A stretch of DNA of 64,000 nt from Adiantum capillus-veneris (taxonomy: Eukaryota; Streptophyta; Polypodiopsida; Polypodiales; Pteridaceae): positions 141,710,234-141,774,233 of the forward strand of contig CM043958.1 in the NCBI GenBank assembly GCA_014529385.2, in the 5' to 3' direction. Position 1 is the stretch's first letter; each line of letters begins with the position of its first letter. Below the pieces are notes generated by a model. The model ran no database searches. It saw nothing but the letters and a program-made list of their open reading frames with translations, and was not told the origin of the DNA. The position numbers and the translations under genes are program-made. Below, piece by piece: positions 10,728 through 22,432 of the stretch.

Positions 10728-11953
10728 ACACCCCCTTCTCTAGCCACGAGGAGCGTTTGTGCCTCGACGTGGGGCAGGCTATGATGGACATTGTTGATGA
10801 AACTTGTGCTTTGGCAGGTGCGTGATGGAGGTTAGATGTAGGCTCTCATGTTTGTTCGCTTGCATTATACTTTATGTACAGGGGTACTGAAGTCTTCCAC
10901 GAGAGATCATGGAGGCAAGGATTTGCCTCCACGAAGTCGAGCAAGGATTTGCTCGCCTTCATCTTCTTTACGACCTTCGATCTCTATGGGCGGTGGTGGC
11001 TGTGAGCATCTCTCGGGAATTTGGCACTGATAACAAGGTTCCAAAAGTGAAATATGAAAGAGTAAATGGATGTTTATAGAATGTGGTAACTAGAGACGGG
11101 ATGTGAGTGGATTCACTTGGCCAATTATCTTGAATGGTCCAACTTTTGGGAAGGGCGAGATGAACGTAGATCGCGGCGGAGAAGCCACATTCAATCCCCA
11201 ATCTCGTACGGTGGATGTTGCATTCAATGTTCGTCCGCGTTACTTTTGTGTTTGTCCGTGCTACTTTTATACTTCTGTTGAGCTTTTTTGATATTCATTG
11301 TGAATTCTTCATGAATGCTCTGTAGATATGTGACGAAATCTATGGCATCCGGATTCTTCACTCCATGATTCATGTGGACATCCATCCTCGGGTGTCGACA
11401 TAATTGGCAAAGAATGGGGTATGTCGAGTAGAAGCATGAATAGTGCTATAGGCAAATTAGCCAGGGCTAGCAATTCTACCCAATTGTCCTGATGGTAGTT
11501 GATTGTGCATTGGAGATATTGCTCTAGAACTTGATTCACTCTCTTTGTTTGTCCGCACTCTGTGGATGATTGCGTAAAGAGAGGTTAATCTTTACTCCTA
11601 GAAGCTTGAACAATCCTCTCCGAAAGCTTGATATGAACTATGATCCTCGATCTAAAACAATGTTGCCTGGAAGCCTAGGATAGTGGTAAATACCCCCAAA
11701 GAAAAGCTTTCCTTTCTTCTCCAATGAATGGAGGGTAATAGCCTTCTCGTAGCTTGCTTGGTTTCGACAACTACTTGTTCAAAGCATGTTGAGAGGAGTG
11801 CCGATGAGACTAACTTGAGAAGCACCATTTGGGTAATGCTCTGGTTGCATGCGTACAAACAGCTTCCCTTGTTGAAAGTGGCCTCTAAACTTTGATCATA
11901 CCCCATCAAAATTTTCATGTGGGTTGACCTTGGGCTCCCTCCTTTGTTGTGGT
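10728..11953 (-). pseudogene. Ty3/gypsy integrase remnant (family E)
   Basis: On the minus strand, about 11309-11600 reads TECGQTKRVNQVLEQYLQC, then NYHQDNWVELLALA, the conserved C-terminal part of the gypsy integrase core (DGQTERVNQ.LE..LR, W...LPLAEFAYN). Further on it reads HEEFTMNIKKAQQKYKS and a DKHK segment, also typical of the region behind the core. Many stops and frameshifts interrupt it. Reverse transcriptase and RNase H were not found. The part 11650-11953 is open on the minus strand but not recognised. Confidence 0.6.
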
Positions 11954-12030
11954 TGTTATGGACTTGGACACTCCAGCGAGAAATCAATAGCAACACACGA
12001 TTAGAAACTGCAAAATCATTGAACTTTGAC

Positions 12031-12122
<92 letters not shown>

Positions 12123-12684
12123 GCATGGTGGAGTTCTGCGCCTAGATGCAATGGGCCGAAAACTGGCGCCCCTTCCTGTATTTCTTTATTATTATGCTCG
12201 CAAAGTACAACTCCCCAAGGGTCCTCTGCTCTCAGACTTTGCGTCCAAATGCTCTGCAGATTGAGGCTCTGGAGCCCTTTATAAACTTACAAGGGATGCC
12301 CAAAAGCAGAGCCCTGTAAAGCTTCTGTAAGCACACCGCTCAAAAGCATCAGTACTCAAAAGCTCACGCAACTGCCACGTCCTCGACCCAACGCAAATCG
12401 CAAAAATCCGTACAACAGGCCTGCCACATGGCACAACGAGCGCGATTTACGGATAGCAGCCCAAGAGGTCAAGCTTTCGATATTTTGGAGTTTAGGCCCC
12501 ACGGCAAGTGCTCCTTAAGTTCTTTAGGTCATTAGGGGTTAGGTTTTTAATTCCTAGCCCCTTTTAGGCCTCTCAGCAAGACATTCTGTGTCCAGACTTC
12601 TTTTTGTCCATCTGGGCTCAGTTTCTCTTATCCTCTTGGCCATTTCCCTTCCAGTTGGGCACGCCATGTCATCACTTTGTGACA
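11954..12684 (-). mobile_element. LTR of the Element 3 family, minus orientation, expanded by a (GA)n tract
   Basis: Read on the minus strand it follows the Element 3 LTR: TGTCACAAAGTGATGACATGG start, TCTGCTTTTGGGCATCCC, AGCATTTGGACGC, GAAATACAGGAAGGGGCGCC, and end GGAGTGTCCAAGTCC. A (GA)n run of about 90 bp (12031-12119) makes it longer (731 bp against about 560 bp). The flanking five bases (gtggt, cgtct) do not match, so this is probably an old or recombined copy. Confidence 0.75.
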
Positions 12685-13832
12685 CGTCTATACAAGCTCT
12701 TGAACAAACGTATTACCACGTTTGTTCTAGTATCATACTCGATGGTATTCGGAAGCCTCGGGTACTTATTCCTAGGACATGACCCTATTCCAAGGAAGTT
12801 TCGTTCCTTATTTTGAATCTTCGAGAACCAAGGTTCTCACCTTCCAGACTCAGGGCATGGCATCCCCGTAACTCTTTCCTGACTCTGTTCCTAGAGTCCT
12901 CTTTCTGCAGAACACGCTCTAGTTTCTCATGCAGAGGCTTATGCCTTCCTCTGCTCCTACTCCCTTGCGAAAAGGAAGTGCTCCCGCAAACAAATACTCA
13001 GTGATCAAAACATGAAAAATGTTACCTTTGAAGTCTCGACACTTGGAACGCAAACTTGGTTTCCGAAAAGCAACTTCCCAGAAGGGATCTCTTTGCAGAG
13101 AACCTTCTCTTACAATCCTATAGATAAAAGAGGGGTGTTCTTGGGCTGAAAACAGAGAAAAACAACAACTTGTCGGGATGGAAATACTCTCCGTAGGCAC
13201 TTCTTTGTGATGAAACTTGCCTACCTGGTCTTGGCGTCATTCGGTACATCGGGGCAGCCATGGGCATCACAGACGGCATCATCTTCGCGGCGAAATCCGC
13301 AGCAGCATCTTCTTGTTCCTAGCATTGGCCTTTTTCTTGTGTTTGCGAGTCCCTCACGTCGTGTTGGTGACTTCTTTGATGCACCATCAATCTACTCATG
13401 CTTTCATCCCTTGGCAGGACATAATAAACAAAGCAATCACATGTATGCAAGCAAATGGGTGGTTGTCCATAGTACTGATAAGTAAGCTTGCCCCCAAGTC
13501 CATCACATAACTTGCACAATGTTAATCCTTCCCTAAGGTCGATGGAAACTCCATGTTACCATTGTACATTTTTGGCACTTGTTTGGTTTCCACTATCTTT
13601 GAAAGGAGCTTTAAAGAAAGACAAAATGCTATTTGTTCCAACTTACCTTAGTAGAGTTTTCCAATGCTTGCTCCCCATACTTGCTTTCTCAGAAAGAATT
13701 TGGTTTTCCTCAAAGTTTCCTCTAAACCCATCTTCAATCAAGTGCTTGCTCATCCTTATGCACAATTCTAACTCATTTCGGAATTTCCTTCCGACTATGG
13801 AATATTCCCTTTCCGATGCCCTTGTCACCCCC
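12685..13832. other. Intron sequence, no gene recognised
   Basis: Several short ORFs, none with a known domain. A minus-strand frame at 13519-13319 has a few Cys and His residues (MCKLCDG..., LHTCDCF), but I cannot assign it. The last bases (CCGATGCCCTTGTCACCCC) belong to the minisatellite unit seen again at 30579-30816. Confidence 0.4.
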
Positions 13833-15299
13833 TGAAACCGGCCTGTACTTTCAAAAAGAGCGATAGACCTTAGACTTAAACCTTATTTACTTTCACCCAT
13901 TTAATTTGTTGCCCACTTTACTTGTACTTTCAAGACACAACAAAGGGGGAAGGGATACAGGCTGCTAGATTGCACCTGTATGAGAAGACCGACACCAGAT
14001 TGGCCCCTAAATAGGCGCCCCTTTCGGTATTTCTTTATTCTTTAAAAGAGGGAATAAACGCTGTGGTTCCCTACAAGCTGCCCCGCACAACCTTGGCTGA
14101 ATTTCAACTGTTTTGGCCCGATTTCGGCAGCATAACTGTACTAGGACCCTTCATAGTCAGTATTCCCACGCATTGGATTACTTTCCCGACGCATACGGAC
14201 ACTTTGCAAAACCTGGCGAGAATCTGCAGCACGCTATATTCTCTGTTTTCTGCCCCCGAAAATGCGCCAGATCACCTGTACAGCGGTCCCCTTGCGTCCC
14301 CGAACCTCCTGGGGTATTAGGGTCCGTTTAGGGCCAAAACCCTAAACCTGCAAAAATACACAGCAGGCTGTAATTCACTGTTTCGGGCTCCGTATTGCGT
14401 GCTGGTCGCATCCGTAGCAAGTCCTCGAGCTCCCGCACCTGTAGGGCTACTTGCCCTATGAATCGGACGAGATTTCGCACGTGAAACCTCTCCGAATCAC
14501 CTGTACGTGCAGGGGATTAGCCGCTGGAGTAACCTGTGCAAGAGGCTCTTGCCTCGGCAATCGCGAATGAATCCACACAACTGTACATTGGTCAATTGAA
14601 AAGCCCACTAGAGGGGCATAACATACTGCCATAGGGGAGAGAGAGAGCAGTGCGTAGCGTGCAGGGCATCACTCCTGGCACCGCACTGTACAAAAGAGGG
14701 AAAGGAAGCACTCCATAGCTCTCAACCTGTGACAAAAACTGAAAATGAGCCTCCCTTCTCCGAAATTCAGCGTCACTTCTTCCTGCATGAGGAAAGTGCA
14801 TAGAAATGTGCCACTTGGCACATTTACAGGCTATTTCTCGTTTCGGGGTTGCCGCCTAAAAATCTCCCGACCGGTTGCCCAGTTGACTTCACTGCAGAGT
14901 AATAGAATGTTCCCCTTGTCATTCCGGAGATAATGACGTGAACACATTTTCAGGTCCCAAAATAGCAGTTCCCTAAATTTTAGGAGATGCTGCCATTGTA
15001 TCTTTCTAGGTCATCTGACCCTCTTTGTACACTACAACCACACCAACAACTGAATGTAGCCTCTGTAGCAAAGGATTCCACTTTGACTAGTCAATGACCC
15101 CACTTTGGCTAACCATAGTCCTTGTCCAACCTTAGTGCTCTCTTGCCCTCAGGCTTGGACTCCCTCTGAACAGTTCCACACTAGCTATGCAATGCAGGGC
15201 AGTTAGATTTCCCGAGGGGTGTTTCCAAAAAGTGAAAATGAATAAATAATAAGAAAGAAATCAGCAAAAAGGATAGATAGTAGTCACACGCTTGTGACA
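13833..15299 (-). mobile_element. 3' LTR of Element 2 (family B)
   Basis: It runs from TGAAACCGGCCTG to CACACGCTTGTGACA. The minus-strand polypurine tract AAGAGGGGGGTA lies just inside (15300-15311). The shared block GGCGCCCCTTTCGGTATTTC lies at 14014-14033. The inverted repeat GTCATT..AATGAC with a TGACG core lies near 14919-14938. Confidence 0.9.
14014..14033 (-). promoter_or_regulatory. Conserved LTR block GAAATACCGAAAGGGGCGCC (family B copy)
   Basis: On the minus (sense) strand the block overlaps a polyadenylation-type AATAAA and is followed by TATTTAGGGGCC. The same block occurs in LTRs of families A, C and 3, which otherwise differ. Its role is not known; its place behind the promoter suggests the R/U5 region. 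Confidence 0.6.
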
Positions 15300-15457
15300 T
15301 ACCCCCCTCTTGAAATCTCAAACGTCCTCGTTTGCATCTATGTCGTACATGCTCACAGTCAACACTGGTGTATTCAACACATGTACGACACATGTACGAC
15401 ACATACATGCTCATTGTCAACCCTGGCGTCACAAAGTGATGACGTGGCGGACAGCAG

Positions 15458-15522
15458 AAACCCTAATTTCTGCCAGAAACCCTAAAATTCCTGCAAACCC
15501 TAATTTTTGCCAAAAACCCTAA
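15458..15522 (+). promoter_or_regulatory. Four telo-boxes (AAACCCTAA) in the U3 of the Element 3 LTR
   Basis: AAACCCTAA occurs at 15458-15466, 15477-15485, 15495-15503 and 15514-15522, spaced 18-19 bp. The same cluster is in the 3' LTR near 21444-21508. In plants this motif is a promoter element of genes active in dividing cells and is bound by telobox-binding proteins (established). A role in this LTR is inference. Confidence 0.65.
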
Positions 15523-15827
15523 ATTCCGGAAATCGCGGAGGTGGATTATTAAAAATAATTTTTTTTTTTTTTTTTTTGGAAAATGATGAGCGACGCGAAT
15601 TTTGCTTTTGCTTTTTTTTTATAAAAAAAAAAAGAGAAAAGACTCTCTAAGAGAGAGAGAGAACTGATGCTTTTGATTTTAAAAGCTTTTGGGGCTCTGC
15701 TTTTGGGCATCCCTTGTAACCTTTAAATTAGTGGTGAGGGCCTCACTTCTCAGAGCATCTGGACGCAGAGTCTGAGAGTGAAACCCTAACCGCTCTCTTG
15801 TACTTTGATGATTGATTAATACAAAAA

Positions 15828-15847
15828 GAAATACCGAAAGGGGCGCC
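15828..15847 (+). promoter_or_regulatory. Conserved LTR block GAAATACCGAAAGGGGCGCC (Element 3, 5' LTR)
   Basis: It follows AATACAAAAA and is followed by AGTCTTTGGGGCC, exactly as in the 3' LTR at 21815-21834. It is shared with LTR families that otherwise differ from this one. Confidence 0.65.
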
Positions 15848-15986
15848 AGTCTTTGGGGCCAATATCTCTAGGCACGGAACTCCGCCGGGCCAGTGCAAAT
15901 CTATTGTGATCTGTGAATTGTTTTGAAGTGGTTATTTGGTGCTGTCGCGGTTGATTCTTGACTTGGAGTGTCCAAGTTTGTTACAG

Positions 15987-15998
15987 TGGTATCAGAGC
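15987..15998 (+). promoter_or_regulatory. Primer-binding site, initiator tRNA-Met
   Basis: TGGTATCAGAGC lies one base behind the 5' LTR end (TTGTTACA|G). This is the standard plant tRNA-iMet primer complement. Confidence 0.95.
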
Positions 15999-16060
15999 AC
16001 GGCCGATTTCTCTTCTACGGGAAATCCGATCCCCGATTTTTTTTTTTTTCCGCGGCACCT

Positions 16061-17560
16061 ATGGCTTCAGGCAATGATCAGTCGACTCCCTCTGCATCTG
16101 GAGATGCGGGCTGGGATCACAACGAAGATTCAGACAGAGAGTATGGCCCGCCTCGGCCTACTCAGGCGGAGCAAACAGAGATGGAGCGTCGTCAATTGAA
16201 TGATGCTCAATTTTGCCAAGGACCCGAAGATGGTAAAATATATGAACCAGACCTCTTTGAAAGAGGTACAGATGGAGTGGCAGAGAAATACAACACCACT
16301 CCCGAAACCCGCTCTCAAGAAACCTTCTACCTCCAAGAAATATACGGAGAAGGAACTGGAGAACGTGGTTGATGCACGGATTGCTCAGCTTTTCGACGTG
16401 CAAAAGAAAGGCAAAAAGCACGGCAAAAAGCAGGGCAAAAAGCAGAACAAAGGTACTGACTTCCCGGGATATTTGGGTCGTCAGTCGACATTCGACAAAG
16501 CAAAGAAACGGAAGAAGCGTGTTCGATTTGAAGGAGTACCCAGTTCTTCTTCTTCTTCTTCTGACAGCTCTTCTAGCTCCTCGGATTAGAGCGAAGAAGA
16601 CAGAAAAAAAGCAAAAAGCGAAGCAAGACACAAAGCTTCGGAACGGGCAAGAAAAAGGCAAAGAAGGCTACATCTCGCCCAGAGACTGACAGTTCTACTG
16701 AGGACTCGTCTACAGACAGCTCAGATTCCGATGACGGAAAGTTTTATGCGAACAAGAAGAATTTTTACAAAGCCAACCGGTATGACTTTCTCGAAGATAA
16801 CAGCAAGAAAGTCCGAGAGTTTAAGGAAGGTGGCCACTCGATCAAGTTTGATACTTTTCAGGATACTCAGATGCTTCGAAGGCTTTGTCTCTTATACAGC
16901 AGTTTGACATCGCTTTCGCGGGAGGACGCTATTCAGAGCACTCCAAGATTCGGAGAGCTGCCTCTTACTCTGAGGGGAATGCTCGTACTTGGTGGTCCAC
17001 GCTTCTATTAAGCAAGACTGTGCCAGTTACATGGCTGAAATTCAAGAGGCTTTTTATTTCTTCTTGGTTGACTCAAGAGTTTGAGCGAGATATACGAGCT
17101 GCTTGGAACCATCTCCGGATGACCAAGAGCGATACAGTGAATTCTTATTGTGAAAGATTCTGGAGCTCTTTTCTACCCGCCTCTTCGTTCAAGAAGATCT
17201 CGTTCAGAGAACAAATTGAGCGGTTTACCTTGGGTCTACCTACAGAGATCCGAGATCACTGCTTGGAACAGAAGTCAGCTTCTATTTAGGAGTTGATGAG
17301 TCATGCGAAGCGGGGCTTTGCCATTCACTCTGGCAGTCTGACCTACCCCACAGATGAGGCCATGACACAACGAGCCAAACAGACTTCTGGGAATGAAAGT
17401 AGAATGAAAAAGAGCAACCCAGAGAAAAAAAAAGGATGCACGACCCAAGCTTACTCCTGAGGAGAGAGCTCGCTTCATCAGAGAGGGGAAGTGCTTTGGA
17501 TGCGGGAAACATGGACATATTTCCGCAAAGTGCCCTGATAAGGCACAGAAAGAACAGAAT
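16061..17560 (+). pseudogene. gag of Element 3, broken
   Basis: The frame starts MASGNDQSTPSASGDAGW at 16061, behind a T-run. A frameshift near 16340 leads to a lysine-rich segment (KKGKKHGKKQGKK) and a serine run, ended by a stop at 16589. Further on, a third frame (16885-17289) carries the gag core (QQFDIAFAGGRYSE, WWSTLLL, WLKFKRLFISSWL, FTLGLP). A stop after KSASI and frameshifts follow. The zinc knuckle CFGCGKHGHISAKCP (CX2CX4HX4C) near 17490-17535 is intact. Gag would form the particle and bind RNA. It cannot be made whole from this copy. Confidence 0.85.
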
Positions 17561-20500
17561 GATAAAGACGACGACAGGTCTGAGAGTTCGAGAGCAGCTG
17601 AGGAATGTGGCAGAAAAGGCAGATAGAAAAGCAGAACTGGTACCACATGGCGTGGGACTTGCACCGAATCAAATGAATGAAAGTACAAACTTTGCCGTTT
17701 TTTTTTGGGGCAAAGTGAAGGATCAAGAAGCTCTTTTGAAGGAGCCAAGGCCAACTTCTTTTCACTTGGAATTGGCGGCTCGATTTGGAACTGCGCCCGA
17801 CAGACTGACGCCACTGGCGGAGGTAGTTCGACTGGCACCCGGATGGGATGTTGCCATTACACCGAGCATTGGCAAACTTCGTTTGCAATGACAGGGGTGT
17901 TCAGGGCACGTGAGTGACGTTCTACTCGGGATCCCTTGGTACCACAAGAACTACGCCGTGGTTGACTACCGGGCCGAGAAAGCGACTTTGATAAATGAAG
18001 GGCTTAGAGATTGTACTTGATGAACTTCAGTTTTCTTACTCATTCTTTTGGGAGAACTGAACCATGGATAAAAGTTGAATATGTTTTGACCTGAAGAAAA
18101 GAACGCCAAGATTTTTTTCTCCACGCTCATGCTGATTGCTTTTGAGAGGGCCTGAAGATCATACCATTGATCTGATATCTGGAAGCACACCACCGAATCG
18201 GCCACCTTATTGTGTGAGCCGAGTACAGAATGAAAAGATTATGAACTCAGTGAAAGACCTCTTGGAAAAGGGTCTTGTCCAGCTTAGTACTTCACCGTAT
18301 TGCTCTCCAGTGTTGTTGATTTTGAAGAAAGACAGATCTTGGAGAATGTGCATCGATTATAGCACTCTCAACGAAATCACCATCAAGAACAGATTTCCGA
18401 TTCCTAGGATCGATGATATACTCGACAGGTTACAGGGATCCTCGTGCTTTAGCAGGATTGACTTGAAGAGTGGATATCATCAGATCAGGATAGCGCCAGG
18501 AGATGTCTACAAGACAGCTTTTCGAACGACTTTTGGGTTATTTGAGTTTTTGGTGATGCCTTTTGGCTTAACCAATGCTCCTGCGACATTTAACCGGATG
18601 ATGGACAGGATTTTTCGAGAGTACAGGCTATTTGTTGGCACTTTCTTTGACGACATCATTGTTTTCTCGAAGAATGAGGCAGAACACAGAGATCATCTGC
18701 TTCAAGTCTTTTAGGCATTACGAGATCACACGCTAGTGATTAATGCAAAGAAAAGTGAATTTTTTCCTACCATGGATACACTTTTTGGGACACATTGTGT
18801 CAGCAACACAACAGGAGTGCAAATGGACCCGGCCAAGATAGAGACTATCCGTGATTGGCCCGATTTGAGGAATGTCCATGAAGTTAGAAGCTTCTTGGGA
18901 CTATGTTCATACTACAGGCGGTTCATACGAAAGTTTGCAGAGGTTGCTTCCCCTTTGCATATCTTGACACAGAAAGGAGTACCTTTTTCGTGGGGACCCA
19001 CAGAGGTGACTGCCTTTCAGACATTGAAAGAGAAATTGACTACGGGACCTATTTTGACTTTGCCGGACTTGCAGAAGTCATTCGAAGTATATTGTGATGC
19101 TTGTGGTCGTAGTCTGGGTGCGGTCTTGATGCAAGAAGGCCATGTCATAGCTTACGAGAGCCGTTTGTTCTCTAGGCCGGAGATGACAGCACAGATTTAT
19201 GAGAAAGAGCTTTTGGCGGTTATCCATGCTCTTACTCAGTGGCGGCATTACCTACTCGGAGCGGATTTTATTGTCTTTACAGACCATCAGAGTTTGCGCT
19301 ACTTCTTGTCACAGAAGCAGCTTTCGGAAAAGCAGATGCGGTGGGCGAACATCTTGTCACAGTTTCACTTCCAGATTGTCCATGTGCAGGGACAGAAGAA
19401 TGTGGTGGCAGATGCTTTGTCTCGGAAACCGTTGGTTCTGGCTATTTCCGCGATACATCATAGGAGCTTCGAGGATATGGTCGATCAGTGTGCCACAGAT
19501 ACAGATTTTGCAGATATTTTCACACGGATACGGGATGGGGAGACAGTAGCTGGATACTCCCTTCGGGAAGGCTACTTGATGAAAAAGACTATGTTGTGCG
19601 TTACACAGCCGTTGAGGGAAAAGGTTATGACTGATTGCCACTGTCCACCTTTTACGGGTCACCGCAGCATTGCTACCACCATGAAAGGGGTAGAGAGAGA
19701 TTTCTTTTGGCGGAGACTGAAGAAGGATGTGGAAGAGTTTGTGCGCAGTTGCTTGGTATGCTAGAAGGTCAAGTTTGACAGGCATAAGGCACAGGGATTG
19801 TTACAGCCTTTACCCATACCCACCCACCCGCCCCTGGGAAAATATTGAAATGGATTTCATTTTTTTTTATCTCCCGAGAATACAGAATGATCACGATGAT
19901 TTTCCGATTACATGGCACGCCTGAGACGATTGTCTCCGACAGAGACCCCAGATTTATGAGTTTGTTTTGGAAGGCAATTTGGGAGAACATTGGGACGCGG
20001 TTGCAGTTCTCGTCATCGTTCCACTTGCAGACTGACGGGCAATTTGAGATTGCCAATTCAGTGATTTTAGATTTATTGAAGTCTTGTATCTCGCATCAGA
20101 AGACTCAATGGGAAAAGAACTTACCTTTGGTGGAATTTGCCTACAATAACACGATACACTCTTCGACGGGGAAGACGCCATGAGAGATTGTTGAAACTGC
20201 TGCGAAGGTTCCATCCTTCCTGAGCACGAAAGATTAGAAATTTGAAGCGGATGAATATTCGCGAGATTTGGATACGGCTTTTGCCAAGGTTCACGAGACT
20301 TTACAGAAGTCTCAAGAACGACAGAAAAAGACAGCGGATCGCCATCGTCGCGACTAGAAACTGAAGGAGGATGATTGGGTGCTCTTACTTTTGAGAAGGC
20401 ACGCCTAAGAAAAAAAAAAGGGAAAGGAGAGGCTTTTTCCAAAGCTTAGTATGTGATACTACGGACCTTTCCAGATTACTGACAAGATAAATGATGTCTC

Positions 20501-20807
20501 CTTCCGATTGGACCTGCAAGATACTTGGAGGATTCATAATGCATTGCATGTGAGTCTCTTGAACCCTGTTAAGGGTGATGTGCCTGATGATGGGGAGCCT
20601 GATGAGCAACCCGAAGTGGAAGAAAACGAGGAGATCCTTGTTCCTGAACAGATTTTGGCACATAATGATACGAAGAAAGGTAAAGTCCGAAGGCGGTTCT
20701 TGGTTAAGTTCAAGAACTTTCCTGCATTTGATGCGAAGTGGATGGAGGAGGAGGACCTAACAGATACTCCTCGGATTGTGAAACTTTACCTCGATGTTTT
20801 GGTTTAG
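17561..20807 (+). pseudogene. pol of Element 3 (protease, RT, RNase H, integrase, chromodomain), broken
   Basis: The protease is damaged: the active-site region (about 17740) reads SSFEGAKANFFS where the relatives have FFDPGAKANFIS. The reverse transcriptase (18136-18714) is open, with [41 protein letters not shown] and [11 protein letters not shown] stop at 18712-18714 separates it from RNase H (18736 on; YCDACGRSLGAVL, YEKELLAVIHAL, TDHQSLRYFL). The integrase zinc finger (19637-19762; CHCPPFTGHRS, CLVC) ends at a stop. The core keeps SDRDPRF and QTDGQFEIAN but has lost a segment between the first Asp and GTPETIVSDR. The chromodomain (20508-20807) is open and ends KGKVRRRFLVKF..FPAFDAKWMEEEDL. 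Confidence 0.9.
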
Positions 20808-21412
20808 CATAGTCTACTCCAAACGGAACCCAGAAACTCAGCTTGGCCGAAGATCTGGTGCAGTGGGATGCACAAGAGGGGAGTCGCTCCACTCCTTTGT
20901 CAACAGATGCCTCGATTTTGATACTAAAGTCACTGATGTCTCTTTGAGCTTCAGGGATACTGAGAGCTGACAGTATTCTGCTGGATGACTTTATGAAATG
21001 GAATTCCTGATTATGATACTGATTTGTTCTTGACTTCTTGTGAGTTCAGGAACTGATGCCGAAATGACTGTAGCATTTTGGTTTGATTGATCTCGAATAG
21101 ACATGGTTGCAATAGGGGTTAGTCAATCGGACATCGATGAGGTCCCGATTGGACCTAGATGTGATTGCTAGCTACATTGCCGATAAATCATGGTCTAAGA
21201 TCCGAATGAATGTTGAATGTCATGTGATGTCCTGTGATGTCTGGTGATGTCCTGTGATGTCGTGTGATGTGACTGTCGATTTTGTACATGTGCTAGATGT
21301 GCGTTCCTAGTACGTAGGTACTAACAGTCAGTGTCTGCTAAGACGGTTTATGGCTTTTGTCGGTTTTGCAGGCGTAATCGCGGTCGATTACAATGCTTTC
21401 AAGAGGGGGGTA
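20808..21412 (+). other. 3' untranslated region of Element 3 with a short tandem repeat
   Basis: Non-coding. About five units of a 10-11 bp repeat (TGATGTCCTG type) lie near 21218-21272. The polypurine tract AAGAGGGGGGTA at 21401-21412 ends the region. Confidence 0.7.
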
Positions 21413-22432
21413 TGTCACAAAGTGATGACGTGGCGGACAGCAGAAACCCTAATTTCTGCCAGAAACCCTAAAATTCCTGCAAACCCTAATTTTTGCCAAA
21501 AACCCTAAATTCCGGAAATCGCGGAGGCGGATTATTAAAAAAAAAAAAATTTTTTTTTTTTTTGGAAAATGATGAGCGACGCGAATTTTGCTTTTGCTTT
21601 TTTTTTTATAAAAAAAAAAAGAGAAAAGACTCTCTAAGAGAGAGAGAGAACTGATGCTTTTGATTTTAAAAGCTTTTGGGGCTCTGCTTTTGGGCATCCC
21701 TTGTAACCTTTAAATTAGTGGTGAGGGCCTCACTTCTCAGAGCATCTGGACGCAGAGTCTGAGAGTGAAACCCTAACCGCTCTCTTGTACTTTGATGATT
21801 GATTAATACAAAAAGAAATACCGAAAGGGGCGCCAGTCTTTGGGGCCAATATCTCTAGGCACGGAACTCCGCCGGGCCAGTGCAAATCTATTGTGATCTG
21901 TGAATTGTTTTGAAGTGGTTATTTGGTGCTGTCGCGGTTGATTCTTGACTTGGAGTGTCCAAGTTTGTTACACCTGGTGTATTCAACACCTCGTCGACAC
22001 ATGTATTGCCTGTGTGTGAACCCTATCTCAATGACATAGTGGTAGCTTCGCACTCTGCCATTGCTTTGAGTCATTAACTTTCCAATGACAAAATGGTAGC
22101 TACGCATTTTGCCACTGTTTTTTAGTACACGTTGGATCCAGTAACACTTTCGAGCATACCGAAACCGACAGTTTAAGAATGCAGTTACACATGTACTCTT
22201 TAATAGAAGCAATTACTGTATCCTTGACAAACTGACAAGAAATACTCACTTATATAGCACTAACCACACTTTTGGACATTCCGTAAGAGCAATTGCAAAA
22301 CTGACAATCTGTATAGCTATAACATTCATGTAAGATGTACTTGATTTGAGCTCACTTTAAATACCATGTACATCATTCCTTTCAGAAGCCATTGTCACAC
22401 TGACAATCCATGTAGCTTTGAAACTCAAGGGG

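Larger units (their letters stand above)
15427..21972 (+). mobile_element. Element 3: Ty3/gypsy chromovirus, plus strand, nested in Element 2
   Basis: The LTRs are 15427-15985 and 21413-21972 (559 and 560 bp). They differ by eye only at the first base, one other substitution and A/T homopolymer lengths. The 5 bp target duplication cctgg lies at 15422-15426 and 21973-21977. The joined flanks restore the sequence seen in Element 1. A tRNA-iMet primer site follows the 5' LTR and the polypurine tract AAGAGGGGGGTA precedes the 3' LTR. All coding domains are recognisable but carry stops, frameshifts and a deletion, so the copy is defective although its LTRs look young. Confidence 0.92.

Noticed and set aside
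18640-18680. FFDD in place of YxDD in the reverse transcriptases
   Set aside because: FFDD is common in plant gypsy elements, so it is not a sign of something new.
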